Part shown: positions 7,865 through 16,961 of the stretch, piece after piece
Position numbering within the stretch: position 1 is the stretch's first letter
Layout of the letters: every line of letters begins with the position of its first letter
Assembly: GCA_016124585.1 (NCBI GenBank)
Contig: WGNL01000006.1
Span: 1-64,000 of the forward strand
Direction of reading: 5' to 3'
DNA length: 64,000 bases
Origin: Bacteroidota bacterium
Lineage (GTDB): Bacteria; Bacteroidota; Bacteroidia; Chitinophagales; Saprospiraceae
Position numbers and translations under genes: made by a program
The notes under the pieces: model-generated
Told to the model about the DNA's origin: nothing
Database searches by the model: none
The model's input: the letters and a program-made list of their open reading frames with translations, nothing else

Positions 7865-9964
7865 TTATACCAAGAGGTGGAAGGCTATCCAACTGCCAAA
7901 ATAGGCGAGCAGCCCCATGAACAGGAACTGCACCAGCGGCCATTTCCAACTGTTCGTTTCCCGGCGCACGACGGCTAAGGTACTCATGCATTGCAGCGCA
8001 AAAACATAAAAAACCAGCAGCGAAGCCGAGGTGGCCGCATTGTAAACCTTCTCCCCAGTGGCAGGATTTCGGGCTTGCGCAAGGCGGTTGTGGACGGTGC
8101 CTTCGTCGTCACTGTTGCCGATACTGTAAATGGTGGCCATCGTCGCAACAAAGACTTCCCTAGCAGCAAATGAAGTGATGAGCGCAATGCCGATTTTCCA
8201 GTCGAAGCCCAACGGTTTTATCACGGGTTCGATGAATTTGCCGAGGTGACCAGCGAAGCTCGCCTCGATTTTGTAGCTCGCCACCAGATTGCTCGTAGCC
8301 GTTTCGTCCAAGTTTTTTTGCTGCGCAACGAGCGTGGCCTTTGCTTCGGCAGCCTCCATTTTTGCCGAAGGCCCAAAACTGGCCAAACCCCAAAGTATCA
8401 CACTGGCTACTAAAATCACTTTGCCAGCACTCAATACGAAAGCCGATGTTTTTTCCCAGATAGTAATCCCGACGTTCCGCCAAACCGGAAGGCGGTAGGG
8501 CGGCAGTTGCATCATCAACCACGATGGCTCGGTGGATTTCAATATTTTTTTGAGCACCCAAGCCGAGCCAAGTGCCGCCACGATGCCCATCAGGTAAAGC
8601 CCCATGAAGGCCAGCCCCTGTGCATTGAAAACGCCGAGCACCCGCTTTGACGGCACGACAAATCCAATGAGTACCGTGTAAACTGGAATCCTTGCAGAAC
8701 AACTAATCAGCGGTGTGACGAGGATGGTGATGAGCCGCTCCTTCCAGTTCCCGATGGTGCGGGTGGACATGATGGCGGGTATTGCGCAAGCGCCCCCCGA
8801 AACCAGCGCAACGACGCTGCGCCCGTTCAGCCCGAACTGCTGCATCACCCGGTCAAAAATAAAAACCGCCCGTGACATGTAGCCGACCTCTTCCAGCAGC
8901 GTAACGAGGAAAAACAGAATGGCAATTTGTGGCACAAAAACCACGATGCCGCCCAAGCCAGATAGAATGCCCTCTGTGAGGAGGTCGGTGAGCCAACCGC
9001 TGGGGAGCTTCTCTTTCAACACTTCGGAAAGCCACCCGAAGCTTGATTCAATCCAATCCATCGGGTAGGCAGCCCAAGCAAACATGGCCTGGAACACCAC
9101 GAACATCACCCCGAAAAAAATAATGGGGGCTAGGATGGGTTGAGTCAGTACATTGTCTAGGCGGTCGCTGAAGCTGATTTTCTCGGCTTTTTTCGAAATG
9201 GCTTTTTGTAAAATAGGCGTGAAAAGCTCAAAGCGGTGCATCGTCTCCACGATTTGCAGGCGCAGCCCATTGAAGCCTTCCACTTCGCAAATATGATTCA
9301 CATCTGCTTTTTCTCTTTCCTTTAAATGGGGAAGTTTCTGGGCGTGATGTGCCACCAGCAAAGCTCGATATGCATTTTCGATGCCCAGCAATTGCTGCAC
9401 TTGGGTGAGGGTATTCACCTCCATCGGCCCTGGCGGATAAAGCGGAGCATTGGTTTTTCTGCTTTGCAAAATAGCTGAAATGGCCTCTTTCAATTTGCCT
9501 ATACCTTCTCCAGTGCGTCCGCTCACGCTTAAAACGGGCATTTGAAGAAACTCCGAAAGTTGTTGCTTGTCAGCTACGATGCCCTGCTCCACGGCTGTGT
9601 CAGCCATGTTCAAGGCCAAAATGCAAGGCAAGCCAAGGTCATTGATTTGGGTCAACAGCAGGAAGTGCTTGTCGAGGTTGGTGAGGTCGGCTACGTAAAC
9701 GACAGCGTCGGGGAAGTTTTCACTAGCGGGGTTGGCAAGGACGTTGAGGACTACCCGCTCATCTTCGGAATTGGGGTAAAGGCTGTAGGCACCGGGGAAA
9801 TCCACGAGCACAATCTCCTCCCCATCAGGCAGTTGGAGTTTTCCAGACTTTTTTTCAACGGTAACGCCGGGGAAATTGGCTACTTTCTGTCGTAGTCCGG
9901 TAAGCTGATTAAAGATGGAAGATTTGCCGCTGTTAGGGTTTCCTGCAAGTGCTACGGTGTTCAT
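7865..9964 (-). CDS. feoB: Ferrous iron transport protein B
   Basis: FeoB is the inner-membrane Fe(II) importer with a cytoplasmic GTPase domain. The 699-residue protein shows the G motifs in order: GNPNSGKS (8-15), the NFPG/T35 switch I region, DFPG (55-58), NMAD (119-122) and a G5-like SGRTGEG. After a helical spacer come about eight or more membrane segments from residue 275 on, including the conserved gate region around SGGACAIPAIMSTR. The usual C-terminus is present but without a FeoC domain. It overlaps feoA by four bases (ATGA), so the two are translationally coupled. Confidence 0.95.
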   Translation of the reverse strand: MNTVALAGNPNSGKSSIFNQLTGLRQKVANFPGVTVEKKSGKLQLPDGEEIVLVDFPGAYSLYPNSEDERVVLNVLANPASENFPDAVVYVADLTNLDKHFLLLTQINDLGLPCILALNMADTAVEQGIVADKQQLSEFLQMPVLSVSGRTGEGIGKLKEAISAILQSRKTNAPLYPPGPMEVNTLTQVQQLLGIENAYRALLVAHHAQKLPHLKEREKADVNHICEVEGFNGLRLQIVETMHRFELFTPILQKAISKKAEKISFSDRLDNVLTQPILAPIIFFGVMFVVFQAMFAWAAYPMDWIESSFGWLSEVLKEKLPSGWLTDLLTEGILSGLGGIVVFVPQIAILFFLVTLLEEVGYMSRAVFIFDRVMQQFGLNGRSVVALVSGGACAIPAIMSTRTIGNWKERLITILVTPLISCSARIPVYTVLIGFVVPSKRVLGVFNAQGLAFMGLYLMGIVAALGSAWVLKKILKSTEPSWLMMQLPPYRLPVWRNVGITIWEKTSAFVLSAGKVILVASVILWGLASFGPSAKMEAAEAKATLVAQQKNLDETATSNLVASYKIEASFAGHLGKFIEPVIKPLGFDWKIGIALITSFAAREVFVATMATIYSIGNSDDEGTVHNRLAQARNPATGEKVYNAATSASLLVFYVFALQCMSTLAVVRRETNSWKWPLVQFLFMGLLAYFGSWIAFHLLV

Positions 9965-10194
9965 TCCGTGTCCAATGTCGTCATGATATTGCTGGCCTCT
10001 TCGTTGCGCAGCACGATGGTCATGCCGTCCACTTTCAAGTAGTAGCCACCGTTGAAAGGTGCAATACGTACAACCTGCAACCGACTACCTGGCAGTACAC
10101 CCATCGTCATCAGTTTGCCTGCAATATGGTCATCCGTGAAACGGGTGATTCGACCTCCACTACCTACTTTAAGTTGTCTGACTGAATTGGCCAT
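9961..10194 (-). CDS. feoA: Ferrous iron transport protein A
   Basis: FeoA is a small SH3-like cytoplasmic protein that works with FeoB. The 77-residue product has the family pattern: V-G..G.I.....D......L..MG..PG..L.V....F.GG.Y.L...G....L...EA..I. The frame can be extended 15 residues upstream, but ANSVRQLKVG aligns with the normal FeoA N-terminus, so the ATG at 10194 is preferred. Its TGA overlaps the ATG of feoB. A TAnnTTTG element is found 108 bp upstream and a palindrome further upstream. Confidence 0.9.
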   Translation of the reverse strand: MANSVRQLKVGSGGRITRFTDDHIAGKLMTMGVLPGSRLQVVRIAPFNGGYYLKVDGMTIVLRNEEASNIMTTLDTE

Positions 10195-10301
10195 TTTTAA
10201 AATTTTTTCCCCGAATAAAAAGGTTAGGTTGAACTTCAAATCTGTGTTTTGCGAGCTTTAAAATAACAGCTAACTCACTATTTAGATTTATTTTAGACAA
10301 G

Positions 10302-10309
10302 CAAATGTA
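10302..10309 (-). promoter_or_regulatory. Putative -7 element of feoAB
   Basis: Minus-strand TACATTTG matches TAnnTTTG. It would give feoA a leader of roughly 100 nt. Confidence 0.45.
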
Positions 10310-10366
10310 GGACAGGCATTTAATAAAGAAGATGACTTTTGTCAAAATGGCGAAAAATTGGTGGGG

Positions 10367-10388
10367 CGATACCTAATGTTAGGTATCG
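10367..10388. promoter_or_regulatory. 22-bp palindrome between feoAB and the M1 peptidase gene, candidate operator
   Basis: Ten-base arms CGATACCTAA and TTAGGTATCG are perfect inverted copies around a 2-bp centre. The centre is too small for a stable RNA loop, so a dimeric DNA-binding protein is the more natural reader. The half-site TTAGGTA resembles half-sites bound by DtxR/MntR-type metal regulators (known family behaviour), and the neighbour is an iron transporter, but assignment to such a regulator is inference. It sits about 58 bp from the feoAB -7 element and about 50 bp from the M1 -7 element, inside the 319-bp gap 10195-10513. Confidence 0.45.
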
Positions 10389-10438
10389 AAATACTTTATC
10401 TGCAATTCAAAATGCATATCCTTCCACCCTAATTCTTT

Positions 10439-10446
10439 TATCTTTG
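10439..10446 (+). promoter_or_regulatory. Putative -7 element of the M1 aminopeptidase gene
   Basis: TATCTTTG is a full match to TAnnTTTG, 67 bp before the ATG at 10514. Confidence 0.5.
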
Positions 10447-10513
10447 CCCGCCTTAAAATGCTGTCCAATGCAGCCAATTTGGCATGACATCAATCCTTTA
10501 GTAAAAATTCTCC

Positions 10514-13162
10514 ATGAAAAAATCTTTGTTTTTCTTGTTTGCCATCTCCCTGTTTTGGAGCTGTGCGCCCAAGCAATATTCGGCCATCATGTTGCCGGAA
10601 ACCGATTATGTTGACCTTGATACACTAACCGTCACTGCTCCATCTGAGTATGAAGGCGACCCAATTTCTCTTGATGGAAAAGACTCTACGGAAGATATTG
10701 AACTACCCGAATACCGGGCTAGTGCCAAGCGGGAAAGTGACCTACTGCATACCAAACTTGATCTGCATTTTGACTGGGCAAAAGAACAGGTGATGGGCAA
10801 GGCAACGCTTACGCTTAAGCCCTATTTTTACCCAACCGACAAAGTAGTGCTTGATGCCAAGGGTTTTCAGTTCAACAAAATCAATTTTGAAGGAAGCAAA
10901 GAGCAGCTCAAATACGATTATGACAGCAGCAAGGTGACCATCTACCTCGGCAAGACCTACAACCGGAACCAAGAATACAAGCTTTTCATTGACTATATAG
11001 CTACTCCCGCTGCTTCTGGAGGTAGTGCCGCAATCACTTCCGACAAGGGGCTTTTCTTCATCAACCCACGGGGAGAAGAGGGCGACAAACCGCAACAAAT
11101 CTGGTCACAAGGCGAGACGGAGAACAACTCCCGCTGGTTCCCAACCATTGATAAGCCTAACGAAAGGGCTACTAGCGAAGTGACCCTCACCGTGGAAGAC
11201 AAATTCAAGACCCTCTCCAATGGCCTGCTCGTTTCATCAAAAAAGAATGCGGACGGCACCCGCACCGATCACTGGGTGATGGACATGCCTCACGCCCCTT
11301 ACCTAGTGATGATTGCTGTGGGTGATTTTGCCGTGGTGAAAGACAAATGGAATGGAAAGGATGTGGATTATTATGTGGAGCCCAAATTCGAAAAATATGC
11401 CCGCAATATTTTCCCCAATACCCCCGAATTGCTCCAATTTTATTCAGATAAATTAGGCTTGCCTTATCCTTGGCAGAAGTTCTCACAAGTGGTAGTGCGG
11501 GACTATGTGAGCGGTGCGATGGAAAATACCACAGCAGTAGTTTTTGGCGAGTTTATGCAGGGCACCGATAGGGAACTTATCGACAACCGCCAGAATGAGA
11601 CCATTGTAGCGCATGAGATGTTCCACCACTGGTTTGGAGATTACGTAACTTGCGAATCTTGGTCTAACCTAACGCTGAACGAGGGCTTCGCTAACTACTC
11701 AGAGTACCTCTGGCTAGAGCACAAGCACGGCAAGGACGAGGCCGACTTTCATCGCCTCCAAGAGATGAATGGCTACATGCAATCGGCGGCTCAGGGCATC
11801 CACCCGCTCATTGATTTCAACTATCACGACAAGGAGGACATGTTCGATGCACATAGCTACAACAAGGGTGGCCTCATCCTGCACATGCTCCGCAATTACG
11901 TGGGCGACGACGCTTTTTTTACCGCCCTTCATAATTATCTGACAAAGAATGCTTTCACCGCCGTGGAGGCAGATCAACTGCGGATGGCCTTCGAGGACGT
12001 GACTGGCGAAGACCTTAACTGGTTTTTCAATCAATGGTTTTTCAACAAAGGGCAGCCGACCTTGAAAGTGGAATACGACTACGATGATGATACTAAAGAA
12101 GTAATTGTAATGGTGGAGCAAACGCAGGATGCAAAGAAAATGCCCGGTGTTTTTGTGCTGCCTGTGGCAATTGATGTATATGCTAATGGTAAAATGACCC
12201 GCCAAAATGTGCGGATTGACCAGCGTTCACAGACTTTCCGCTTCCCATCCGACAAAGACCCTGACCTAATTGTTTTCGATGGCGACGGTGTTTTACTCGC
12301 TGATGTACAGGATGAAAAAAGCCTCGAAGAATACATTTACCAATTCAAGCATGCCACAAATTTCGAGCACCGAATCAAGGCGTTGGGACAAATCGTGGAG
12401 AGTGACTCGCCGGAGGCGCTCGAAACGGTGAGTGAGGCATTGGACGATAAGTTCTGGCTGTTCCGGTTGTTTGCCATTGAAAATGAAAAGCTGGACGACA
12501 GGGCAGCCGAACGAGTAGCTGTCATGGCGGAAAAAGACCCCAACTCTGATGTACGGGAGTCTGCCATCCGCAAATTGGCAGGTACCGAGGATAAAAAATG
12601 GGCCCCCCTTGCCAGCCGTGCCGTGGAGCACGATCCGGCGATAAAGGTGGTATCCGCTGCGCTCGAAACCTTGCTTGCCTTGGACAAAGACGCTGCATTG
12701 GCTACGGCTAAAAAGCTCGAAGAAGAGAATGATGAAGGCATCATCCTTGCCTTGGCCGGCATGTATTCCGAAGCTGGAGACCCACAGCGGCTTGGTTTTT
12801 ATGAAGAAAAATTCAGTAAAGTGACGGGCTTCAACCAAGTCGGTTTTGTTCAAAACTATGTGAAGTTGGCGCAAAAAGGCGATGCAGCTGCCATGCTTAA
12901 AACGGCCAACACCATAAAAGGCTTAGCGACAAGCGAAGCTAAAATGTTTTGGATGCGCTTCATGGTCACGAAGAGTATCAATGAACTGCACGCCACGTTG
13001 AGCGGGAAAATAGAGGCTGAAACAGATGCCACCAAAATAGCTGACATGAAGGCCAAGGATGCCGAACTGGTCAAAATCATTGACGGCATCAAAGCCTGGG
13101 AAAAGGACGACCGCGTGATGAATATGTATGAGGCTTTTCCTAATCCAACTCCGAAGCCTTAA
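10514..13162 (+). CDS. Lipoprotein M1-family aminopeptidase with C-terminal HEAT-like repeats
   Basis: The 882-residue protein begins with a lipoprotein signal (hydrophobic stretch ending FWSC, lipid cysteine C17), so it should be anchored in the envelope. The M1 exopeptidase motif GAMEN lies near residue 335 and the zinc site HEMFHHWFGD near 367, with the third ligand glutamate in NEGFANYSEYLWLE about 20 residues later. After the catalytic and beta-sandwich domains (up to about residue 600) comes a helical region of HEAT/ARM-like repeats with lines such as RESAIRKLAG. It should remove N-terminal residues from peptides, probably for nutrient use. It differs from the second M1 enzyme at 46.2 kb, which is secreted by T9SS. 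Confidence 0.92.
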   Translation: MKKSLFFLFAISLFWSCAPKQYSAIMLPETDYVDLDTLTVTAPSEYEGDPISLDGKDSTEDIELPEYRASAKRESDLLHTKLDLHFDWAKEQVMGKATLTLKPYFYPTDKVVLDAKGFQFNKINFEGSKEQLKYDYDSSKVTIYLGKTYNRNQEYKLFIDYIATPAASGGSAAITSDKGLFFINPRGEEGDKPQQIWSQGETENNSRWFPTIDKPNERATSEVTLTVEDKFKTLSNGLLVSSKKNADGTRTDHWVMDMPHAPYLVMIAVGDFAVVKDKWNGKDVDYYVEPKFEKYARNIFPNTPELLQFYSDKLGLPYPWQKFSQVVVRDYVSGAMENTTAVVFGEFMQGTDRELIDNRQNETIVAHEMFHHWFGDYVTCESWSNLTLNEGFANYSEYLWLEHKHGKDEADFHRLQEMNGYMQSAAQGIHPLIDFNYHDKEDMFDAHSYNKGGLILHMLRNYVGDDAFFTALHNYLTKNAFTAVEADQLRMAFEDVTGEDLNWFFNQWFFNKGQPTLKVEYDYDDDTKEVIVMVEQTQDAKKMPGVFVLPVAIDVYANGKMTRQNVRIDQRSQTFRFPSDKDPDLIVFDGDGVLLADVQDEKSLEEYIYQFKHATNFEHRIKALGQIVESDSPEALETVSEALDDKFWLFRLFAIENEKLDDRAAERVAVMAEKDPNSDVRESAIRKLAGTEDKKWAPLASRAVEHDPAIKVVSAALETLLALDKDAALATAKKLEEENDEGIILALAGMYSEAGDPQRLGFYEEKFSKVTGFNQVGFVQNYVKLAQKGDAAAMLKTANTIKGLATSEAKMFWMRFMVTKSINELHATLSGKIEAETDATKIADMKAKDAELVKIIDGIKAWEKDDRVMNMYEAFPNPTPKP

Positions 13163-13166
13163 TGAG

Positions 13167-13241
13167 TTGTTGAATTGCTATATTGCTGAATTATTTTTAC
13201 TGCCTTTTCTCCAACAATTCAGCAATATAGCAATTCAACAA
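13167..13241. terminator. 26-bp perfect fold-back between convergent genes, probable bidirectional terminator
   Basis: 13167-13192 and 13216-13241 are perfect inverted copies (26/26) around a 23-nt loop. The arms consist of related words (TTGAATTGC, TATTGC, TGAATT). It starts 4 bp after the M1 stop and ends 7 bp before the rodA stop, the place of a shared terminator, but T tracts are poor and its size is far above a normal terminator. It belongs to the word-type fold-back family of this window. Confidence 0.65.
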
Positions 13242-13248
13242 TCCCTTC

Positions 13249-14643
13249 TCAATTCTTCTCTGCGTCCAATTTCAGCAGCACACCAATCATGATGGAAAAA
13301 GCAAGGAGGCTGGAGCCGCCCTTGCTGAGGAAGGGGAGCGGGATGCCGATGATGGGCATCAGTCCCATCGTCATGCCAACATTGATGAAAAAATGCACAA
13401 ACAAGATGCTGGCCACGCCGTAGGCATATAGGCGGTTGAAGTCGGATCGCTGCCGCTCGGCCAAGAAGATGATTCGTGCCATTAAGCCGATGTAAAGCGT
13501 AATAATGAAAATTACGCCGATGAAGCCTTGTTCTTCGCCAACGGCGCAAAAAATAAAGTCGGTGGTTTGTTCCGGTACGAAATTGCCTTGCGTGAAAGTT
13601 CCCTCTAAAAAGCCCTTCCCGGTGAGCCCACCGGAGGCGATGGCCATTTTGGAGTGATTGAGGTTATAGGCAGCTCCTTGAGGGTCTGCTTCGGCAGGTT
13701 TGAGCCAAACTAGGATACGCTCCTGCTGGTGGCGGGGCAGTGAATTATAGCCCATATTGGCTACAGAACCTAGGGCGCTTGCAATGATGAATACCCCAAG
13801 TACCAATGTGGACAATTGTCGATTTTTCTTTAACCACTGGTAAATGCCAAGGCCAAACAAAATGCAAAGTGCACCTGCCAGCACAATCATTGGTTGGTCA
13901 TACTGCACACCAATGACACCAGCCGTGACGAAAATGACAAATGCAGAAAGCCAATAGGGCCGTTTTTCGGTGTTCCAAACCAAGAACAGCACGCCAATGG
14001 CTGCAAGTACCATGATGAGTTGGACAGGTGGAGTCACCAAGCCAGCCACGAGCACTGCACCGGCAAAAACCTCAACCGCTAGGATAATACCCGGAAGGCC
14101 TTCTCGGAACAAAACAAATTGCAGGGAAAGGAAAACGAGCGCAGAGCCAGCATCTGGTTGCAGCAATAGTAAAACCATTGGCACCAAGAAAAAAGAATAG
14201 GCGTAAAGCTGTGACTTGAAGGAACGGAGATTGTTGGCGTAGGCGCCCAGATAGCTTGCAAGCGCGATGATGGTACCGAACTTGGCAAATTCTGATGGCT
14301 GCAAGGTGACACCGCCACCGAAGTCAAACCAAGCAGTGGCACCATTAATGTTTTTACCCAAAAAAAGCACCAACACCAATAATAACATACAGGCGATGTA
14401 GATAATATTGGCAAAAGTTCTCCAGAATTTACTATCTATCAAGTAGGCTCCAAACATCACTATCGAAGCCATCATTACCCAAATGAGCTGCTTGCCAGCC
14501 GGGTTTTTAAGGAACTCAAAAAAATTGCCCTCGTAGCCCTTGCCGTAGCCCACCGTATAAATCATAGCCCAGCCAATGAACACCAATGCCAAGTAAATGG
14601 AAAGGATGATCCAGTCGATCTGCTGTTTGTTGCGAGAAGCCAT
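13249..14643 (-). CDS. rodA: Rod shape-determining peptidoglycan polymerase RodA
   Basis: RodA is a SEDS-family glycosyltransferase that polymerises lipid II for cell elongation. The 464-residue protein has about ten membrane segments and the family signatures: LQPSEFAK (about residue 115), LQPDAGSA, the extracellular GLTGKGFLEGTFTQ with FVPEQTTDFIF, EEQGF, and the C-terminal GLMPIIGIPLPFLSKGGSS. Extension by two codons would use TTG, so the ATG at 14643 is preferred. An arm of a fold-back repeat ends 4 bp upstream of this ATG, so the hairpin may hide the initiation region. A penicillin-binding protein partner (mrdA) is not adjacent. Confidence 0.93.
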   Translation of the reverse strand: MASRNKQQIDWIILSIYLALVFIGWAMIYTVGYGKGYEGNFFEFLKNPAGKQLIWVMMASIVMFGAYLIDSKFWRTFANIIYIACMLLLVLVLFLGKNINGATAWFDFGGGVTLQPSEFAKFGTIIALASYLGAYANNLRSFKSQLYAYSFFLVPMVLLLLQPDAGSALVFLSLQFVLFREGLPGIILAVEVFAGAVLVAGLVTPPVQLIMVLAAIGVLFLVWNTEKRPYWLSAFVIFVTAGVIGVQYDQPMIVLAGALCILFGLGIYQWLKKNRQLSTLVLGVFIIASALGSVANMGYNSLPRHQQERILVWLKPAEADPQGAAYNLNHSKMAIASGGLTGKGFLEGTFTQGNFVPEQTTDFIFCAVGEEQGFIGVIFIITLYIGLMARIIFLAERQRSDFNRLYAYGVASILFVHFFINVGMTMGLMPIIGIPLPFLSKGGSSLLAFSIMIGVLLKLDAEKN

Positions 14644-14647
14644 GAGC

Positions 14648-14736
14648 AAGGATTGAATGGGAGAAGGATTAAGGGGTTGAAGGGTTGAAGATGTTGGAGG
14701 TTAACTTAACTTCAATCCTTCTCCCATTCAATCCTT
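14648..14736. repeat. Word-type fold-back element touching the rodA start
   Basis: 14648-14670 and 14714-14736 are perfect 23-bp inverted copies. Arms and loop are built from drifting words (AAGGATTGA, GAAGGATTAA, GGGGTTGAA, GGGTTGAAG). It fills the whole 102-bp space between the stop of the downstream-transcribed barrel gene (14746) and the rodA ATG. Confidence 0.75.
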
Positions 14737-14745
14737 CAATCCTTT

Positions 14746-15465
14746 TTAATCTACATATTCTACTTTGCGAAGAAGGCGAAATCCCGCCGTTATTTCAAAG
14801 GTGACATTGCGAATGGTGCGTTCCTGGATTGTTTTGTTTTGACCTGTGTTTGGGTCGTACACATTTGGGATGGCCGGTTGTTTGTATTGGTAAGAGAAAT
14901 CGGGGTTTACAGTGAACTCCAGCAATGCACCGACCAATTCTCCAAGTTCAAATTCGAGACCTCCGCCTAACGTGACACCGTAGTTCCATTTTTTTACAAA
15001 ACCATTATCTGGGTAAAAAAGGCTTCTGTAGTACTCATTGACTTCCTTGTATTCGTCAAGGTTGGTGCCCAATGTGTAATCGCCACGCAGCCCAAAAAGA
15101 TAGTACCCCTTCATCATGTCGGAAATGTTATACTTGCGTTTGCCCCCCAAAATGACGGAAATATTTTTGAACAGAAATTCCTGCGCAGAAAGGCGGTAGA
15201 AATTGCCATTTTGATCTAAAAAGCTACCATTGCGTAGGGCGCTACCTTTTACGTGGTAACCCGCTTGCGCAAAAATCGAGAAATCGTCGAGGCTTTCAGC
15301 GGAGATAGCACCGTGGTATTTGAAGAGTGGGTCCTGATCAAAGCCGTTCCATTTTTGGATGCCGAGCGTCAGCCCTCCCTTAATGGTATAGGCGGTGCCT
15401 TGTGCGCACAATTTTGTGATAGTCAAGGCGAAAAGGGTAATTGGCAGCAAGAGTTTTACCTTCAT
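14746..15465 (-). CDS. Outer membrane beta-barrel protein
   Basis: The 239-residue product has a signal peptide (about 1-21, ending LCAQ) and then repeated beta-strands with glycine and aromatic residues, e.g. YTIKGGLTLG, FAQAGYHVKG, YYLFGLRGDY and GVTLGGGLEF, as in small outer-membrane barrels of the PorT/OmpW-like types of Bacteroidota. No specific family is recognised. A 30-codon upstream extension passes through the terminator hairpin at 15505-15546, so the ATG at 15465, followed by a clean signal sequence, is chosen. Confidence 0.8.
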   Translation of the reverse strand: MKVKLLLPITLFALTITKLCAQGTAYTIKGGLTLGIQKWNGFDQDPLFKYHGAISAESLDDFSIFAQAGYHVKGSALRNGSFLDQNGNFYRLSAQEFLFKNISVILGGKRKYNISDMMKGYYLFGLRGDYTLGTNLDEYKEVNEYYRSLFYPDNGFVKKWNYGVTLGGGLEFELGELVGALLEFTVNPDFSYQYKQPAIPNVYDPNTGQNKTIQERTIRNVTFEITAGFRLLRKVEYVD

Positions 15466-15504
15466 GATTTTACTTTTTTTGAAAAATGATGGCAGCTTGT
15501 CCCA

Positions 15505-15546
15505 AAAAGCACAGCCAAACCTGACAGTGGGTTTGGCTGTGCTTTT
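15505..15546 (-). terminator. Terminator after the glucosaminidase/LysM gene
   Basis: A perfect 17-bp stem (15505-15521 with 15530-15546) with an 8-nt loop begins and ends with A and T tracts. On the minus strand it follows the stop at 15578 by about 30 bp. Confidence 0.85.
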
Positions 15547-15552
15547 GTCCCG

Positions 15553-15560
15553 CAAAGCTA
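15553..15560 (-). promoter_or_regulatory. Putative -7 element of the barrel protein gene
   Basis: Minus-strand TAGCTTTG matches TAnnTTTG. The predicted start would fall next to the upstream gene's terminator, 88 bp before the ATG at 15465; transcription through the terminator hairpin would be required, so this may instead be chance. Confidence 0.3.
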
Positions 15561-15577
15561 AAAAACAAAGTGGAACA

Positions 15578-16861
15578 TCACTTCACCCGTAATTTTTGAC
15601 CGATACTAATGGTGTTGTCAGTTAAATTGTTGAGTTGCTTCAGGGTATCCACTGAAAGTCCATAGCGGCGGGAAATGTTGTACAAAGTATCGCCTTTTTC
15701 TACCGTATGATAAACTGCACCAGCAGGCTGATCGGTAGTTGGGGGTGTAGTCGGAATAGTCGGCGTTGTTGTCGTTGTATCGATAGGATCCGGTTGCACG
15801 TCGTCGTCCTGCATGAAGCCATCGTCGGGGAGTAGTGGCGGTACGGTCTGTGTTGGTTTGGGTTCGGTTTCGAGGCGAGGCCGGTCACCTTTGCGGATAT
15901 TGAAGCCACGGAGTTTGAGGCGCTGATTTACTTGAACTTCAGTATCATCTGGCACTCGGTTTCTTCTACGAAGTCGTTTCGCTTTTATACCGTACAATTG
16001 CGAGATGTCGAAAATGGTCTCGCCTTCTTTCACATAGTGCCATTTGCTGCCGCCCCGTCTGCCACAACGCTTGGGTTGGATATAGATTCGGGTGTCGTCA
16101 GGCAGTGGTTTCGTCACCACCGGAAGTATTTCATTGTACTTCTCCAGGCGTTTGATGGAGACGTTGGATTTTTGCGAAATATCTTCTACTGTCACATTGT
16201 TTTTAGCAAAAATCACCCTCACGTCGTTCACCCTGCGGAGGTCCAGTCCTGCGATGAAATCCTTGTCATTGCTTGGTCTTCCATCTGGAAAGTTGTCGGT
16301 TGAGAGACGGTCGTATTCATACAGTTTGTAGGTTTCAATGATTTTGATGAGTCGGTCGTCATAATTGCCAGCGGTGGCATAGCCCGATGATTTGAGGCCT
16401 TTAGCCCAGCGTTTGTAGTCCGTGGTTTCCAAACGGAAAAGGAATCCGTATCGGTTGGCTTTTTTGGGGTCGCGCAGGAATTCCGAGTGGGCAATGAAGG
16501 AGTCCTCTGCGTCCTTGTACTTTCGGAAGCAAGATTTCGTCAGGTTGCCAAACTGGTCGTAATCGTCGTCTTCTAACTCGTAAGTTTTTCCTGTCCAATC
16601 AGAGTGGCACTTAATTCCAAAGTGATTATTAGCTTTGCGGGCCAATTCGCTTTTGCCAGCATTGGATTCCAGTAGCGCCTGTGCAAGCTTGATGCTGGCA
16701 GGAATGCCCGCCCTGTCCATTTCGCTGACGGCAATTTTCTTGTACTTGTTGATATAGTCCAGAAAGTCACTGTTTTGGGCAAAAATGTAGGCTGAGGCTA
16801 GAAATGCGAATGCTAACGCAAGGGATTTTTTGAACATGAGGCGGAATGATTGAATTTTCAT
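15578..16861 (-). CDS. Glucosaminidase-domain peptidoglycan hydrolase with LysM repeats
   Basis: After a signal peptide the 427-residue protein has an endo-beta-N-acetylglucosaminidase (GH73-like) domain at about residues 32-195, with the features ASIKLAQALLESNAGKS and NNHFGIKC typical of FlgJ/Bax-like flagellar or wall enzymes, in which the glutamate of the LLES segment is catalytic. LysM wall-binding modules follow at about 220-265 and 275-320 and, after a proline/threonine-rich linker, at 383-427 (YHTVEKGDTLYNISRRYGLS). It probably cleaves glycan strands during growth or division. Residue 9 is a second Met that would give a shorter, more typical signal peptide. Confidence 0.9.
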   Translation of the reverse strand: MKIQSFRLMFKKSLALAFAFLASAYIFAQNSDFLDYINKYKKIAVSEMDRAGIPASIKLAQALLESNAGKSELARKANNHFGIKCHSDWTGKTYELEDDDYDQFGNLTKSCFRKYKDAEDSFIAHSEFLRDPKKANRYGFLFRLETTDYKRWAKGLKSSGYATAGNYDDRLIKIIETYKLYEYDRLSTDNFPDGRPSNDKDFIAGLDLRRVNDVRVIFAKNNVTVEDISQKSNVSIKRLEKYNEILPVVTKPLPDDTRIYIQPKRCGRRGGSKWHYVKEGETIFDISQLYGIKAKRLRRRNRVPDDTEVQVNQRLKLRGFNIRKGDRPRLETEPKPTQTVPPLLPDDGFMQDDDVQPDPIDTTTTTPTIPTTPPTTDQPAGAVYHTVEKGDTLYNISRRYGLSVDTLKQLNNLTDNTISIGQKLRVK

Positions 16862-16953
16862 ATTGGGTGAAAAGGATATGTGTCAGGTTTTGGGAATGAA
16901 CGGTGGCGGTGAAAAATCTATTGCCTTGAGCCTTTTTGCCAGCCGTATTTTTG

Positions 16954-16961
16954 CAAAGATA
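16954..16961 (-). promoter_or_regulatory. Putative -7 element of the glucosaminidase gene
   Basis: Minus-strand TATCTTTG, 93 bp before the start at 16861, matches TAnnTTTG. Confidence 0.45.
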
